This document shows, one piece after another, positions 1 to 10,185 of a stretch of DNA of 64,000 nt. Position 1 is the stretch's first letter. Each line of letters opens with the position of its first letter. Source of the stretch: Treponema sp. (GTDB lineage: Bacteria; Spirochaetota; Spirochaetia; Treponematales; Treponemataceae); contig JAEEYO010000015.1 of NCBI GenBank assembly GCA_016288205.1, forward strand, positions 1 through 64,000, read 5' to 3'. The position numbers were made by a program, and so were the translations under genes. Under the pieces are notes generated by a model. The model did no database searches. It was not told the origin of the DNA and saw only the letters and a list, made by a program, of their open reading frames with translations.

Positions 1-26
1 GAGCCAGGATCGAACTCTCCATGATG
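1..26 (-). rRNA. 5' end of 16S rRNA gene (continues off the left edge)
   Basis: Reverse complement reads ...CATGGAGAGTTCGATCCTGGCTC, matching the universal 16S 5' motif AGAGTTTGATCMTGGCTCAG with one mismatch; preceded by a structured leader and a strong promoter. Confidence 0.8.
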
Positions 27-113
27 TATTCTCAAGCCCCGAAGGGCTAAAGATCATTTCCAGTCTACCCGCTCCATCCAATGGAATTGCCTGCCCCCTC
101 GGACAGGTCTCGG

Positions 114-136
114 GTCGGTACCTCAATCGTACCGAC
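114..136 (-). other. 8-bp stem hairpin in the rRNA leader
   Basis: GTCGGTAC-CTCAATC-GTACCGAC perfect inverted repeat in the leader between promoter and 16S start. Confidence 0.5.
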
Positions 137-260
137 GTGTGTCAGTTCTTGTGAACGTTTGGCTTGCCGGGATCCTGAGACGGACCCCGTCGTATCCTTT
201 GCCTTCTTTCCTTCCCTTTTACTGTCAAACAGCCTGCCGCGTTTTGTCGCGACGATGTTT

Positions 261-289
261 AATATATCACCGATGCTTTTTTTTGTCAA
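261..289 (-). promoter_or_regulatory. rRNA operon promoter
   Basis: Minus strand TTGACA (284-289), 17-bp spacer, TATATT (261-266), with phased A-tracts upstream. Confidence 0.8.
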
Positions 290-329
290 CACCAAAATTT
301 AAAAAAATTCGATTTTTTTGAATTTTTTT

Positions 330-1094
330 TCATTTTTTTATTTTATCCCTCTGGAAAGCGCTTGCGGGGGAAACAATCTGATTGTAGATACCCCGAAAAT
401 AGGGCTCAAGGGCAGCGGGAAGCTCCACGGTGTACATTCCGCTCTGGGATGAGTTTCCGTTTGCGTAATCGTAGTAATAAAGAAGCTGGAGTTTTCCGTC
501 CTGCATGACAAAAAGATTTCCTTTGTAGGATGTGAAAAAACCGTCTTTTGAGACTTTGTAGAATCGGGCCTCGTAGTGCTCGGATGCTGGATCGGGCATG
601 GCATGTTTTTGCTGCCCCTTGTCTGCACCGGCATGGAAGGGGTCGTATTCATGGGATGAGGCGAAGGTCCAGAGCTGGGAGAATTTTTCTACGTCGGGAT
701 TGCTGATTTTTACAGTTTGCTCTGAATTTTCCCTGCCGGATATTGTGCAGTAGAAGTCGAAATTTTCATTGGAGGCATAGAAGGCTCTCTCGCTTTCAAA
801 CGTGGATTCGGCGGTGTAGATTTTGCTGATAACGCTGCGACAAGCAATCCAGTCGTGGCCGGGAAAATCCAGATCATAGAACGAGAAGTTTTTATAGTCG
901 AAGGTCGGTGTATCTGAGCTTATGTTCTCTTCATTAAAATACAGGTCGCCGTAAAATCCTGTTTTATAAGTTTTTCCATCGTGGCTCAGGGTTTCGGGCG
1001 GTTCCATGAGGCTTTCAAGCAAGGGACAGCCGCAGACTACGAGCAGAGTCAATGAGAGCATCCCTGCCATGACGGATTTTATGATTCGATTCAT
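330..1094 (-). CDS. putative lipoprotein
   Basis: ORF with signal peptide and lipobox (LLVVCGC); start chosen at ATGAATCG after GGAGAAA. Confidence 0.7.
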   Translation of the reverse strand: MNRIIKSVMAGMLSLTLLVVCGCPLLESLMEPPETLSHDGKTYKTGFYGDLYFNEENISSDTPTFDYKNFSFYDLDFPGHDWIACRSVISKIYTAESTFESERAFYASNENFDFYCTISGRENSEQTVKISNPDVEKFSQLWTFASSHEYDPFHAGADKGQQKHAMPDPASEHYEARFYKVSKDGFFTSYKGNLFVMQDGKLQLLYYYDYANGNSSQSGMYTVELPAALEPYFRGIYNQIVSPASAFQRDKIKK

Positions 1095-1355
1095 GTTTTT
1101 CTCCATAATATACATTAAAAAATTGCGAGCCTAAAATAACATTTAAATTAAAATGGTGCAAGATGGTTTACTTTTTCAGATTCTCGCGCCGGTTTGATTT
1201 TTTTATAAGTTTTCTCACAATATTTATAAAACTGTGCTATAATCAAGAAAATTGGGGATGTTGCCATGCATGTCTCCGGTAAATTTCTGCCACGTGCGAA
1301 TGTCCGCGGATTTTCTGCATGTGACACACAGTAAGACTCAGGAGGGTTTCTCTGT

Positions 1356-3401
1356 ATGATTTATTACGTCAACGCAAAGACGAAGAAAAACGGGAACGGA
1401 ACAAAGGAGCTGCCGTTCAAGACAATCAATGAGGCGGCATCGCTTGCAAAGGCCGGGGATGAGGTCCGTGTGGCTCCGGGAATCTACCGGGAAAAAGTCA
1501 TTCCTCGCTTCGGCGGCACAAAGGAAAGCCCTGTCACCTACAAATCAGAGAAGCCTCTGGGTGCTGTGATTACGGGATCGGAAGTGCTCAAGGGATGGAA
1601 AAAGTTCAAGGGTGATGTCTGGACCGCAAAAGTGGACAACGGAATCTTCGGCGGATACAATCCATACACGACTTATGTATGCGGCGACTGGTATTTTGCT
1701 CCCACGGTCAGGCACACAGGCTCGGTGGTACTTAACGGCCTGATGATGTACGAGACCACGACCCTGGATGAATGTCTTGAGGGAAAAGCGGATCCGTATG
1801 CATGGAATCAGAAGGAAAGCGAGTTCAAGTGGTTCTGCGAGCAGGAGGGGGATGCGCCTGAGCCCAAGGGTGAAAAAACGGAATATGTCGTAAACGCATG
1901 GGACAAGGACACGAAGGAAGGTCGCTACACGGTTTTCTACTGCAACTTCAAGGGACTGGATCCGAACAAGCAGGACGTGGAGATTCTTGTGAGACGAAAC
2001 TGTTTCATGCCGGAGAAAAACGGACTTAACTATATTACTGTGAGCGGATTCAAAATCTGCAACGGAGCTACTACATGGGCTCCCCCGGCCTCATATCAGG
2101 ACGGACTGATTGGCCCGCACTGGAGCAAGGGATGGATTCTTGAGGATCTTGAAGTGTGCAACGCACGGTGCTGCGGAATCTCCCTGGGTAAATACCGCGA
2201 CGAAGAGAACGACATGTACTTCTACACGAAGAGATTGAAGAGCCCCACACAGATGGAGCGCGATGCCGTTTGCCGTGGTCAGTTCCATGGATGGAAGAAG
2301 GAGACCGTGGGATCGCATATCGTGAGAAGGTGCCATGTACATCATTGCGAGCAGACCGGAATTGTCGGACGCATGGGAGCTGTGTTCTCTACTATAGAAG
2401 ACTGTCACATCCACCATATCTGCAACTCACAGCAGCTTGGGGGAGCTGAGACGGCGGGAATCAAACTTCATGCGGCGATCGACGTGCTGATTCAGAGGAA
2501 CCACATCCACGACACGATTATGGGCGTATGGCTGGACTGGGAGGCTCAGGGCGCGCGGATTACTCAGAACCTCATGTACAACAACGAGCGTCCTGAAGGT
2601 CTGGAGCAGGCGAAGGGAGCGATGTTCTCCACCGATGTTTTCATTGAGGTGGGACACGGACCGACTCTGATTGACAACAATCTTTTGCTTTCAAAAACCT
2701 CAATCACAATTCCGAGCGAGGGAATCGGCGTGGTGCACAATCTTGTTCTGGGCGCGTTCAGCCTGATTAACTCCGGCGTTGACAGCATTGTGAATGACCA
2801 GAGGGAGCCGAGATATACTCCGTACCACATAAGGCACAGAACCGAGGTGGCGGGATTCATGACGATTTTGCACGGGGACGACAGAATCTACAACAATATT
2901 TTCGTGCAGAACAAGGCCGTGAAAAACAAGGACAAAAAACCGACCGACGCTGATTACGAGGTTGTCGGAACGGAGCCCTTCGACATTTTCCCGAGCTACG
3001 ACGAATGGGTTTCCCTGTTCAATTTCGGAAAGGAACCGGACATGGGAAATCTTGCCAAGGCACATTTCGGACATCTTCCCGTGTGGGTGAGCGGAAACGC
3101 TTACTTGAACGGAGCGACGGTCTCAAAGCACGACAAGGAAAATCTTGTGGGAAAGGGAAAGGCAAAGATCACCCTGAAGGACGGAATCCTGAAGACAAAT
3201 CTTTCCGCTCTGATTGGGGATTTCAAGACCGGTGTGGTGACAACCGAGATCCTTGGATGCGCCTTTGAGCCCGAGCAGAGATTTGAGAGCCGCGACGGAA
3301 GCGACATTATTTTCAACACGGATTTCTTCGGAAACCACCGCGGAACCCATGTTGTGCCGGGACCTTTCGCCGAGCTTTCTGACGAAATAAACGTCCTGTA
3401 A
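1356..3401 (+). CDS. right-handed parallel beta-helix repeat protein
   Basis: 681-aa ORF, SD GGAGGG; N-terminal YYVNAKTKKNGNGTKELPFKTINEAASLAKAGDEVRVAPGIY typical of beta-helix/DUF1565-type proteins. Confidence 0.75.
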   Translation: MIYYVNAKTKKNGNGTKELPFKTINEAASLAKAGDEVRVAPGIYREKVIPRFGGTKESPVTYKSEKPLGAVITGSEVLKGWKKFKGDVWTAKVDNGIFGGYNPYTTYVCGDWYFAPTVRHTGSVVLNGLMMYETTTLDECLEGKADPYAWNQKESEFKWFCEQEGDAPEPKGEKTEYVVNAWDKDTKEGRYTVFYCNFKGLDPNKQDVEILVRRNCFMPEKNGLNYITVSGFKICNGATTWAPPASYQDGLIGPHWSKGWILEDLEVCNARCCGISLGKYRDEENDMYFYTKRLKSPTQMERDAVCRGQFHGWKKETVGSHIVRRCHVHHCEQTGIVGRMGAVFSTIEDCHIHHICNSQQLGGAETAGIKLHAAIDVLIQRNHIHDTIMGVWLDWEAQGARITQNLMYNNERPEGLEQAKGAMFSTDVFIEVGHGPTLIDNNLLLSKTSITIPSEGIGVVHNLVLGAFSLINSGVDSIVNDQREPRYTPYHIRHRTEVAGFMTILHGDDRIYNNIFVQNKAVKNKDKKPTDADYEVVGTEPFDIFPSYDEWVSLFNFGKEPDMGNLAKAHFGHLPVWVSGNAYLNGATVSKHDKENLVGKGKAKITLKDGILKTNLSALIGDFKTGVVTTEILGCAFEPEQRFESRDGSDIIFNTDFFGNHRGTHVVPGPFAELSDEINVL

Positions 3402-3541
3402 TTAATGCTACGATAAGTAGCAGGAAATTCTGCGTTTGCAAACTGCAATTTCTAGTAAAATCGGACGGGCCGCCGTAAAATGTTTGTGAAAAGCCCGGGA
3501 GACCAGCTTCCGGGAACCAAACTGCATAAGAGAGGTGCAAG

Positions 3542-4423
3542 ATGAATTTTGCGGAAAAACTCAAGACGCTAAGAAAGCAGAAAGGCATTTCACAGGAACA
3601 GCTCGCGGAAAAAATCTACGTGAGCCGGCAGGCCATTACAAAATGGGAAAGTGGCAACGGGATTCCAGACATTGAGAACCTGCTTGCCATTTCTTCCCTA
3701 TTTAACGAGTCCCTTGACTCACTCCTAAGCGAAGAAAAAAGCCTCATCTCAAAAAATGAATTTCTTTACAACAGCCGCACCGAATACGATCTGGACAGTC
3801 CGAAGAAAATCGACCTCAAGATTGGGACGGCGCACGAGCTGATCATCGAAAAGACGGGCGATGAGAAAATCCAGGTGATTGCCGCATCCAACAAGCTTTC
3901 CTATTTAAGCCAGCAGGTGAAGGTGAAAATCGTGGAGGACAAAAGACGCATGGACGTAATCGTAAAGCATACGGCGGATTTGTCTGACATAGCGGCACTG
4001 GAAAATCTTTTCATCCTCGTCCGAATCCCGGCAAAATTTGTGGCGGACATGGAGCTGGAAGCAGAGCTTGAGAACCTGAAAATCCGTGACATAAACTTTG
4101 ACACGATTGAATTTGACGGCAAGGCGAAAAATGTTTTTGTGACGAACACATCAGGACACGTTGAGCTAAACACAAACTCAAACCTCAGTGTGGAAGTAGG
4201 CGGCGCAAAGGGAAAAATCGACCTGAATCATTTCCATGCGGTCTCAAAAATCAGTTTCGCCGAGGGACAGAACTATTACCTTAAAAATGCGGGACGGCTG
4301 ACACGCTTCGTTGACTCCAATGCGAGGGTTATCTCCGGAAAGAGGGAGAAGGACAATCCTCAGCTTGAGACGGATTTGATTGTGGAACTTAACGGCTGGA
4401 AAAGTGAAGTTCAGGTTTTGTAG
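3542..4423 (+). CDS. XRE-family HTH regulator with C-terminal DUF4097-like beta domain
   Basis: N-terminal LKTLRKQKGISQEQLAEKIYVSRQAITKWESGNGIPD; C-terminal repetitive beta-rich segment. Confidence 0.8.
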   Translation: MNFAEKLKTLRKQKGISQEQLAEKIYVSRQAITKWESGNGIPDIENLLAISSLFNESLDSLLSEEKSLISKNEFLYNSRTEYDLDSPKKIDLKIGTAHELIIEKTGDEKIQVIAASNKLSYLSQQVKVKIVEDKRRMDVIVKHTADLSDIAALENLFILVRIPAKFVADMELEAELENLKIRDINFDTIEFDGKAKNVFVTNTSGHVELNTNSNLSVEVGGAKGKIDLNHFHAVSKISFAEGQNYYLKNAGRLTRFVDSNARVISGKREKDNPQLETDLIVELNGWKSEVQVL

Positions 4424-4433
4424 GAGGTGAGCC

Positions 4434-5249
4434 ATGTACATTTACAGACCAAAGAGATTCTATATTACGGTGTTCGCGACGACATGGGCTTTCTGGCTTT
4501 TCGCGATTCTGTTCAACGACGGACTCACCAACACGCTCGGGATGATTCTCGGAGGATTGTGCCCCGCAACGGTCGCAATAATTACGGTGTTCACTTCAAA
4601 AAGCGACGCTCTCAAAAAGGATTTCAAGCGGAAGATTTTCAACTTCTGGAAACTGAAGCCGTTTTATATCTTCGCCGCGGTAATTCTTTTTTCAGCAATC
4701 GTGGCATGCTCAATTTTGCTCTCCACAATTTTCGGTGAGTCGCTCGGGCAATTTTCCTTCACCAAGGATTTCTCCTTTTCGGGCGTGGGAGTCATGTCAG
4801 CATTCGCCACAATCTTCCTTGCGGCCGTCCTTGAGGAAGTCGGTTGGCGAGGTTACGGCGAGGACTCAATCGCACAGTATCACTCATGGTTCAAGGAGTC
4901 AATCATCTTCGGCTTCGTATGGGCACTGTGGCACCTTCCGCTCTTCTGGATTCCCGGAACCTACCACTACGAGATTCGGCAGATGAACGTGCTTTACATG
5001 CTCAACTTCCTGATTTCCGTAGTGCCGATGGGATTCATCACGACATGGGTTTACGTAAAGAACGGACGCAGCATGCTCGCAAGCATAATCTTCCATCTTT
5101 TCATAAACTTCATGCAGGAAAAAATCGCCATGACGCAAAACACCAAATGCGTTGAGACCCTGGTCGTAGTCGTCGCCGCCACAATCATAGTCCTGACCAA
5201 CCGCGACATGTTCTTTGAAAAGAGACACGTGGGCCACATTTTGGAATAG
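4434..5249 (+). CDS. CPBP (CAAX/Abi) family intramembrane metalloprotease
   Basis: Multi-TM protein with EEVGWRGYGED and H-containing motif FVWALWHLPLFW. Confidence 0.8.
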   Translation: MYIYRPKRFYITVFATTWAFWLFAILFNDGLTNTLGMILGGLCPATVAIITVFTSKSDALKKDFKRKIFNFWKLKPFYIFAAVILFSAIVACSILLSTIFGESLGQFSFTKDFSFSGVGVMSAFATIFLAAVLEEVGWRGYGEDSIAQYHSWFKESIIFGFVWALWHLPLFWIPGTYHYEIRQMNVLYMLNFLISVVPMGFITTWVYVKNGRSMLASIIFHLFINFMQEKIAMTQNTKCVETLVVVVAATIIVLTNRDMFFEKRHVGHILE

Positions 5250-5267
5250 GGAGCGTCACAACGGATC

Positions 5268-5858
5268 TTAATCGCCGTCCCACAACTCCGCCCCGATTTT
5301 TTTCTCGAAGCTCCTCAGGTAAGGATTTTTATCCAGATCGATTTCAGCCTCGTCAAAATAATCGGCGGCATCCTCATAGCGTCCCTCATTGAAAGCCACG
5401 ACGCTTTTCAAAAAATTAATTTTCCGCTCATCCACATTTTCTTTCTCAAGCTCATTGATTGAATCAAGGGCAAGACGATAATCCCCGGACAGAATCGTGT
5501 TCGCAATTTTCGAAAATGCAACTCCAAGACTTTCCACGCGGTAGACATAAAGCTTGGTCGAATCCACATCATATTCTTCGACCGAAAGATTTTTCCATCC
5601 GCTTTTCGTCGCCATAAATCTGACGGCATCGGAATCCTGCAGACTGATTTCAAACAATCCCCGGCAGTTGCTCACGCCAACAATTTTGCAGTCCACCGAA
5701 ATCTCGTATCCCTCAACAGGAATGTTTCCCGCATTTACGATAAGTCCGTGCAGACATTTTTTCTCCGTAAAACTTCCGCCCACGCATCCCGACAAAGCGA
5801 CAAAGACAAAAAACAGAGCAGGGCAAATCAAGCGGCATACAGATTTTCTCATTTCCAT
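5268..5858 (-). CDS. putative lipoprotein
   Basis: Signal peptide/lipobox (FVALSGCVGG) after SD AAGGA. Confidence 0.6.
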   Translation of the reverse strand: MEMRKSVCRLICPALFFVFVALSGCVGGSFTEKKCLHGLIVNAGNIPVEGYEISVDCKIVGVSNCRGLFEISLQDSDAVRFMATKSGWKNLSVEEYDVDSTKLYVYRVESLGVAFSKIANTILSGDYRLALDSINELEKENVDERKINFLKSVVAFNEGRYEDAADYFDEAEIDLDKNPYLRSFEKKIGAELWDGD

Positions 5859-6068
5859 TTTAATCCTTTCCCACAGCCGGATATGGAAACAAAGGAAGTT
5901 TTTTCCACGAGCGGGTAAAATCCATTCCTCCACGATGTATATGTCCCTCGATCAACGCAATGAAACTTGATTGCCGTCCTGAAGCGAGAGACCGTCTTCT
6001 CAGGCGCATACTCTTTTCCGGGTTACGCGTTTTAGCATCATTTTTCAGCTCAAGATAATCCACGGCTC

Positions 6069-6539
6069 TCATCTCCTGAACTCAAGGTCGGACTCACTCC
6101 GCGGTGGAAGCACACTTTCGCCAAGGGATGGAATCCGTCTGAAAATTCTCAGGCAACCGTCCACCAGCTCCGAGGCGTAATCGTGTCCCAAAAGACGTGC
6201 GACCGAAGCGACGAAATCCACTACACCGGTTCCTGATGTGTGAATCGTGACAGGCATGTCTGGCAAAGAGTCGAATATGATTTTCACTCTGAAAAAGCGG
6301 CTGATTTTATGAACCAGCTCAATCGGACTCACGTCGCTCGCATCCAGAGAATACAATCCGTCTCCGAGCCTGGAAAACTGCACGCGGTCTGCTTTCCAAA
6401 AAATCCCGCTCAGGTCACGTCCGTCGCCGCAGGAAAATCCACCGGTTCTCTCTCCGAAGCAGGCACCCGAAATCATGGACGAAAGACAGATGCGGACAAG
6501 AATTCCCGCAATCACTTTTTTCAAAAAACACTTTTGCAT
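6069..6539 (-). CDS. small exported protein with secretin/TonB short N-terminal (STN)-like segment
   Basis: Signal peptide from MQKCFLKK; SPIELVHKISRFFRVKIIFDSLPDMPVTIHTSGTGVVDFVASVARLLGHDYA resembles STN domains. Confidence 0.5.
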   Translation of the reverse strand: MQKCFLKKVIAGILVRICLSSMISGACFGERTGGFSCGDGRDLSGIFWKADRVQFSRLGDGLYSLDASDVSPIELVHKISRFFRVKIIFDSLPDMPVTIHTSGTGVVDFVASVARLLGHDYASELVDGCLRIFRRIPSLGESVLPPRSESDLEFRR

Positions 6540-6775
6540 ATAACCTCTCATGCCGGACATTTTTTTTGCCCGACACATATATATGTTCCGCAAATCTTCG
6601 CCACGGTAATCAAAATGCAAAAATATTTTCAAAAAAGAGGAATTTTTTTTAGGACAAGTCTAAAATCTCCATTGATGACACCTGTAGAGACACTTGTGCA
6701 GACACTTGGAGACGCGTGAAATTTATAAAGGGCAAGAGAACGATGGAAGTCTCCTGCCCCATTTTATTAGGATTG

Positions 6776-7910
6776 ATTATTTCGAAGGTCTGAACCTGTC
6801 GTAGCGCAAAGGTGAGATATCCGCCGGACAAGATCCGGATGAAATGAGACTCGCGATGTTGTATGCCGCCGCGGGACCGATTCCGAATCCGTGTCCGGTG
6901 AACCCACATTCAATGTAGAGCCCCGGAACTTCATCGCACTTGCTGACTGTGGCGACCGCATCCACGCTGAAATCCGCATATCCGCCCCACGCCCTCACGA
7001 CCTTCGCGTTCTTGAGCATCGGGAAATATCCGAGAATGCCACGGCTCGTCGCGCTAATCATGCTGCTTCCGACAAGCGGATAACTGTCATCAATGCGCTG
7101 GGGAACCTCGTCGAAACCGTCCGTCCCTCCCATCACGAAGGAACCGTGCTTTGTCTGATGTCCGTAAAAATCCGCCATCGCAGTACCGAGCATCTGACGG
7201 AACATCTGTGGCTCAGCCTCCGTCACAAGACAGGTCAGGGCATGTTTTTTCATTGGGATGTAGACTCCCACGCCCTCAAGAATCGCATTGCTCTCGTAAC
7301 CCGCAGCGACAACCACATTGTCAGAGCTGAAAATCTGCTCGGGTGTCTCAACGCCGGTGATTTTTCCCTTTGACCTCAGGATTCTCGTCACGGGAGCACC
7401 GGTAACAAACTGAACTCCAAGCTCCCTAGCCTTTTTATAATATCCGAGCGTCGTGATAAGGGGATTGGCATGTCCGTCGGTCGGGCACCAGCTGGCACAA
7501 AGCACTTCATCGGAAAGATAGGGATTTATCTCCTTCACCTCAGCCGAATCAAGCATGCGCACGTCAACCCCGCACTTCACCGCCGCATCCGCAAGTCCCT
7601 TCAATATGGCACGGTGCTGCTCAGTTTTTCCGAGACGCAGGTTTCCCGCCTGAGTGTATTCCGTGTCGCACCCAAGCTCATCGCTCAAAGTCGGCCAGAT
7701 GTTCTTCACTCCCCAGGTCATCAAGGGAAGCTCCTTCGGATTACGACCGCTCTGACGCACTCCGCCGCCGTTACGGGATGAACCTCCGTTTCCTATAAAA
7801 TCGCTCGCCTCAAGAACCGTCACGCTCATTCCGCTCTTCGCAAGATAATATGCCGTAGCGTTTCCGACGATTCCCGCGCCTATAACTATTACATCCGATG
7901 TAGTTCTCAT
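6776..7910 (-). CDS. FAD-dependent oxidoreductase, DAO (D-amino acid oxidase-like) family
   Basis: Rossmann FAD motif VIVIGAGIVGNATAYYLAKSG; SD GGAGG before ATGAGAAC. Confidence 0.8.
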
Positions 7911-7921
7911 AAGACCTCCAG

Positions 7922-8236
7922 TCACCACGTTTCCTTTGAAAGAGTCTCCATCTCGGTCGGACGGATCGGTCCCCTGCTGGTAGCCGGCTCAATAAGCGAC
8001 GGACTTACCCCAAGCTCGGACGCCACAATCCCCTTCACGATTTTTGAACATGTCTGTCCCTGGCACAGTCCCATGCCTGCCCTCAGATAGCGACGTATCT
8101 CCTGCATCGTGAACATTCCGTCATGCACGGCCCTGCGGATTTCTCCCCTCGTGATTTCCTCGCACCGGCACACGAGCATGTCGTCGTCATCTCTCGGAAC
8201 AAAATCTCCTATGTCCCTGCTCCTGTCGTTCATCAT
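7922..8236 (-). CDS. BFD-like [2Fe-2S]-binding protein
   Basis: VCRCEEITRGEIRRAVHDG...LRAGMGLCQGQTC cysteine pattern; overlaps the next gene by 4 bp. Confidence 0.8.
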   Translation of the reverse strand: MMNDRSRDIGDFVPRDDDDMLVCRCEEITRGEIRRAVHDGMFTMQEIRRYLRAGMGLCQGQTCSKIVKGIVASELGVSPSLIEPATSRGPIRPTEMETLSKETW

Positions 8237-9837
8237 ACACGGCCTCCCTGTCCAACAGACTTAAAGAACCTCGCGGACATGGCGAACTCATTCGGAACTT
8301 TCATCGTAAGAAGGTTCGTATGGTCAAACGCCGGGCTCTTTCTCACTCCCACAATCTCCGCGTCACAAAGGACCTTTCCGCTCCTTGACAAAGCCACTCC
8401 CTTTTCCCCGCTCTCAGGCAGAGGAAGGAATTCATAAGGAAGCGTGATTGCGGTAAATCCCGGCTCAAAATCCTCATGCACCAAAAAGATTGCCTGTCCC
8501 GAGCAGCTTGCGACACACATTCCGCATCCAGTGCACGAGCTTCCTCCCTCCCCGACTTCCACCTGGGGCAAGGCCGTAATGCATGATCCGATCTTGATGC
8601 AGTGCTTTTTACATGCGTCCTGACACGGATTGCATGGGATATTCTGCGTGCACTCAATGACCGGATGGATTCCCTTCTGCCTCGTGACTCCGGGGAAACG
8701 CAGTATCTCCTCGTCGCTCACGAAGCCCTTTGTAAGAAGATTCTGAGAAATCGGGATGCCCTCATCCGTCGTCTCAATCTTCTTGCCCCTGTTGGAGGGA
8801 GCGAACATTCCCTGCCGCAGACTGTCCAAATCCTTCGCGTACTCCGTGCTCTTATCTTTTACTCTCTCCTCGTCCGTAAAACCAAGCTTGTACGCCGCAC
8901 GCAATCCGGAAAGACGGCCCTTTATCATAGCGGAGCTTGCCTCCTCTATTCCGCTCACATCTCCCGCCGCAAAAAGACAGGGAATGCTCGTTTCGCCATA
9001 CTCATCCACAAGAGGAACCTGACCTCCAAGCCTGGGATTGTCCTGCATCTTGCATCCCGTCATCTTCAGCAGCTGGCTCATTGGGCTGAGTCCGACCGCC
9101 ACGCAAACGGTGTCAGCGTCAAAGCTGATTTCAGTTCCTTCTATAATCTTGAAATGCTCGTCCACCTTTCCGATCGTAACGCCCTCGACCTTCTCAGTTC
9201 CCTCCACCTTCTTGATTGTATATCCAAGGTAAAAGGGAACGCCGGTACGGGCTATCTTCGCAGCATGGACACCGTAACCGCCGATCCTTGGAGCAGCGTC
9301 CACAAGAGCGACGACCTCGCATCCAGCCTGCATGAGCTGGAAACTCACCACGAGACCAACGTTGCCGCTTCCGAGCATGAGGATTTTCTTACCCGGCCTC
9401 ACGCCATGAAGGTTCATCATCGTCTGAGCAGCACCCGCACCGATCACACCCGGCAGAGTCCATCCATCGAAGGGAACCATGTTCTCGGCAGCCCCCGTCG
9501 CGATAATCACCGAGTCCGCCTTGTAGTGATGGACCGAACCGTCATGGTTTACCGTCACTTCCTTGTTCTCGAAGATTCCTATGACCGTGGCATTCAGCCT
9601 GACCTCCACGCCCGCATCAGACGCTTCCTTCAAAAGCTCCTCGCCTATGTTGAACCCACGGATTTTCGCCTTGTGCTCCTTGCTTCCAAAAAATTTGTGT
9701 ATCTGCTTGAAGAGCTGACCACCTGGACGCGCGTTCTCGTCAAACACGACCGTTTTCATGCCGTACTTCGCCGCTTCTATTGCAGCGCTCAGACCCGCAG
9801 GTCCCGCACCGACAACAATCAGATTATACCGCTCCAT
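8233..9837 (-). CDS. FAD/NAD(P)-dependent oxidoreductase with 4Fe-4S segment
   Basis: LIVVGAGPAGLSAAIEAAKYG, second GxGxxG (LMLGSGNVGLVVS) and CTGCGMCVASCSG cluster motif. Confidence 0.85.
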   Translation of the reverse strand: MERYNLIVVGAGPAGLSAAIEAAKYGMKTVVFDENARPGGQLFKQIHKFFGSKEHKAKIRGFNIGEELLKEASDAGVEVRLNATVIGIFENKEVTVNHDGSVHHYKADSVIIATGAAENMVPFDGWTLPGVIGAGAAQTMMNLHGVRPGKKILMLGSGNVGLVVSFQLMQAGCEVVALVDAAPRIGGYGVHAAKIARTGVPFYLGYTIKKVEGTEKVEGVTIGKVDEHFKIIEGTEISFDADTVCVAVGLSPMSQLLKMTGCKMQDNPRLGGQVPLVDEYGETSIPCLFAAGDVSGIEEASSAMIKGRLSGLRAAYKLGFTDEERVKDKSTEYAKDLDSLRQGMFAPSNRGKKIETTDEGIPISQNLLTKGFVSDEEILRFPGVTRQKGIHPVIECTQNIPCNPCQDACKKHCIKIGSCITALPQVEVGEGGSSCTGCGMCVASCSGQAIFLVHEDFEPGFTAITLPYEFLPLPESGEKGVALSRSGKVLCDAEIVGVRKSPAFDHTNLLTMKVPNEFAMSARFFKSVGQGGRV

Positions 9838-9849
9838 AAAACCTCCCGC

Positions 9850-10167
9850 TCACCATGTCTTCTCAGCCGACGAGCCGTATTGTGTCTGAACCATCATCCC
9901 TTTTCTCAGGGGAGTGACGCAGGTCCGTGTATTGGGAACTCCGTCAACAACCATAACGCAGTCCGTGCAGCGACCGATGGCACAGAAAATCCCGCGGGGT
10001 TTGTGCAGCTTCGCCGTCTCACGGTGCTTGAGGATTCCCATCGCCTTCAACGCCATAGCAATCGGCTCACCCTCGTAGCCCTGCATCTCCTTTCCGTCAA
10101 ACGTAAAGGTAACAAGCTCACCTTTTTTCGGCACTCCAAGAATCGGATGCTCATCTATTCGTTCCAT
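9850..10167 (-). CDS. (2Fe-2S)-binding subunit, HcnA/SoxX-like
   Basis: 105-aa ORF with GIFCAIGRCTDCVMVVDGVPNTRTC. Confidence 0.8.
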   Translation of the reverse strand: MERIDEHPILGVPKKGELVTFTFDGKEMQGYEGEPIAMALKAMGILKHRETAKLHKPRGIFCAIGRCTDCVMVVDGVPNTRTCVTPLRKGMMVQTQYGSSAEKTW

Positions 10168-10185
10168 AAGTCATCTCCTCCACAT

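Noticed and set aside
1-80. Possible tRNA at the left edge (GAGCCAGGATCGAACTC looks like a T-arm)
   Set aside because: The would-be T-stem does not pair (GAGAG versus CTGGC), while the sequence matches the 16S 5' end and has an rrn-type promoter.
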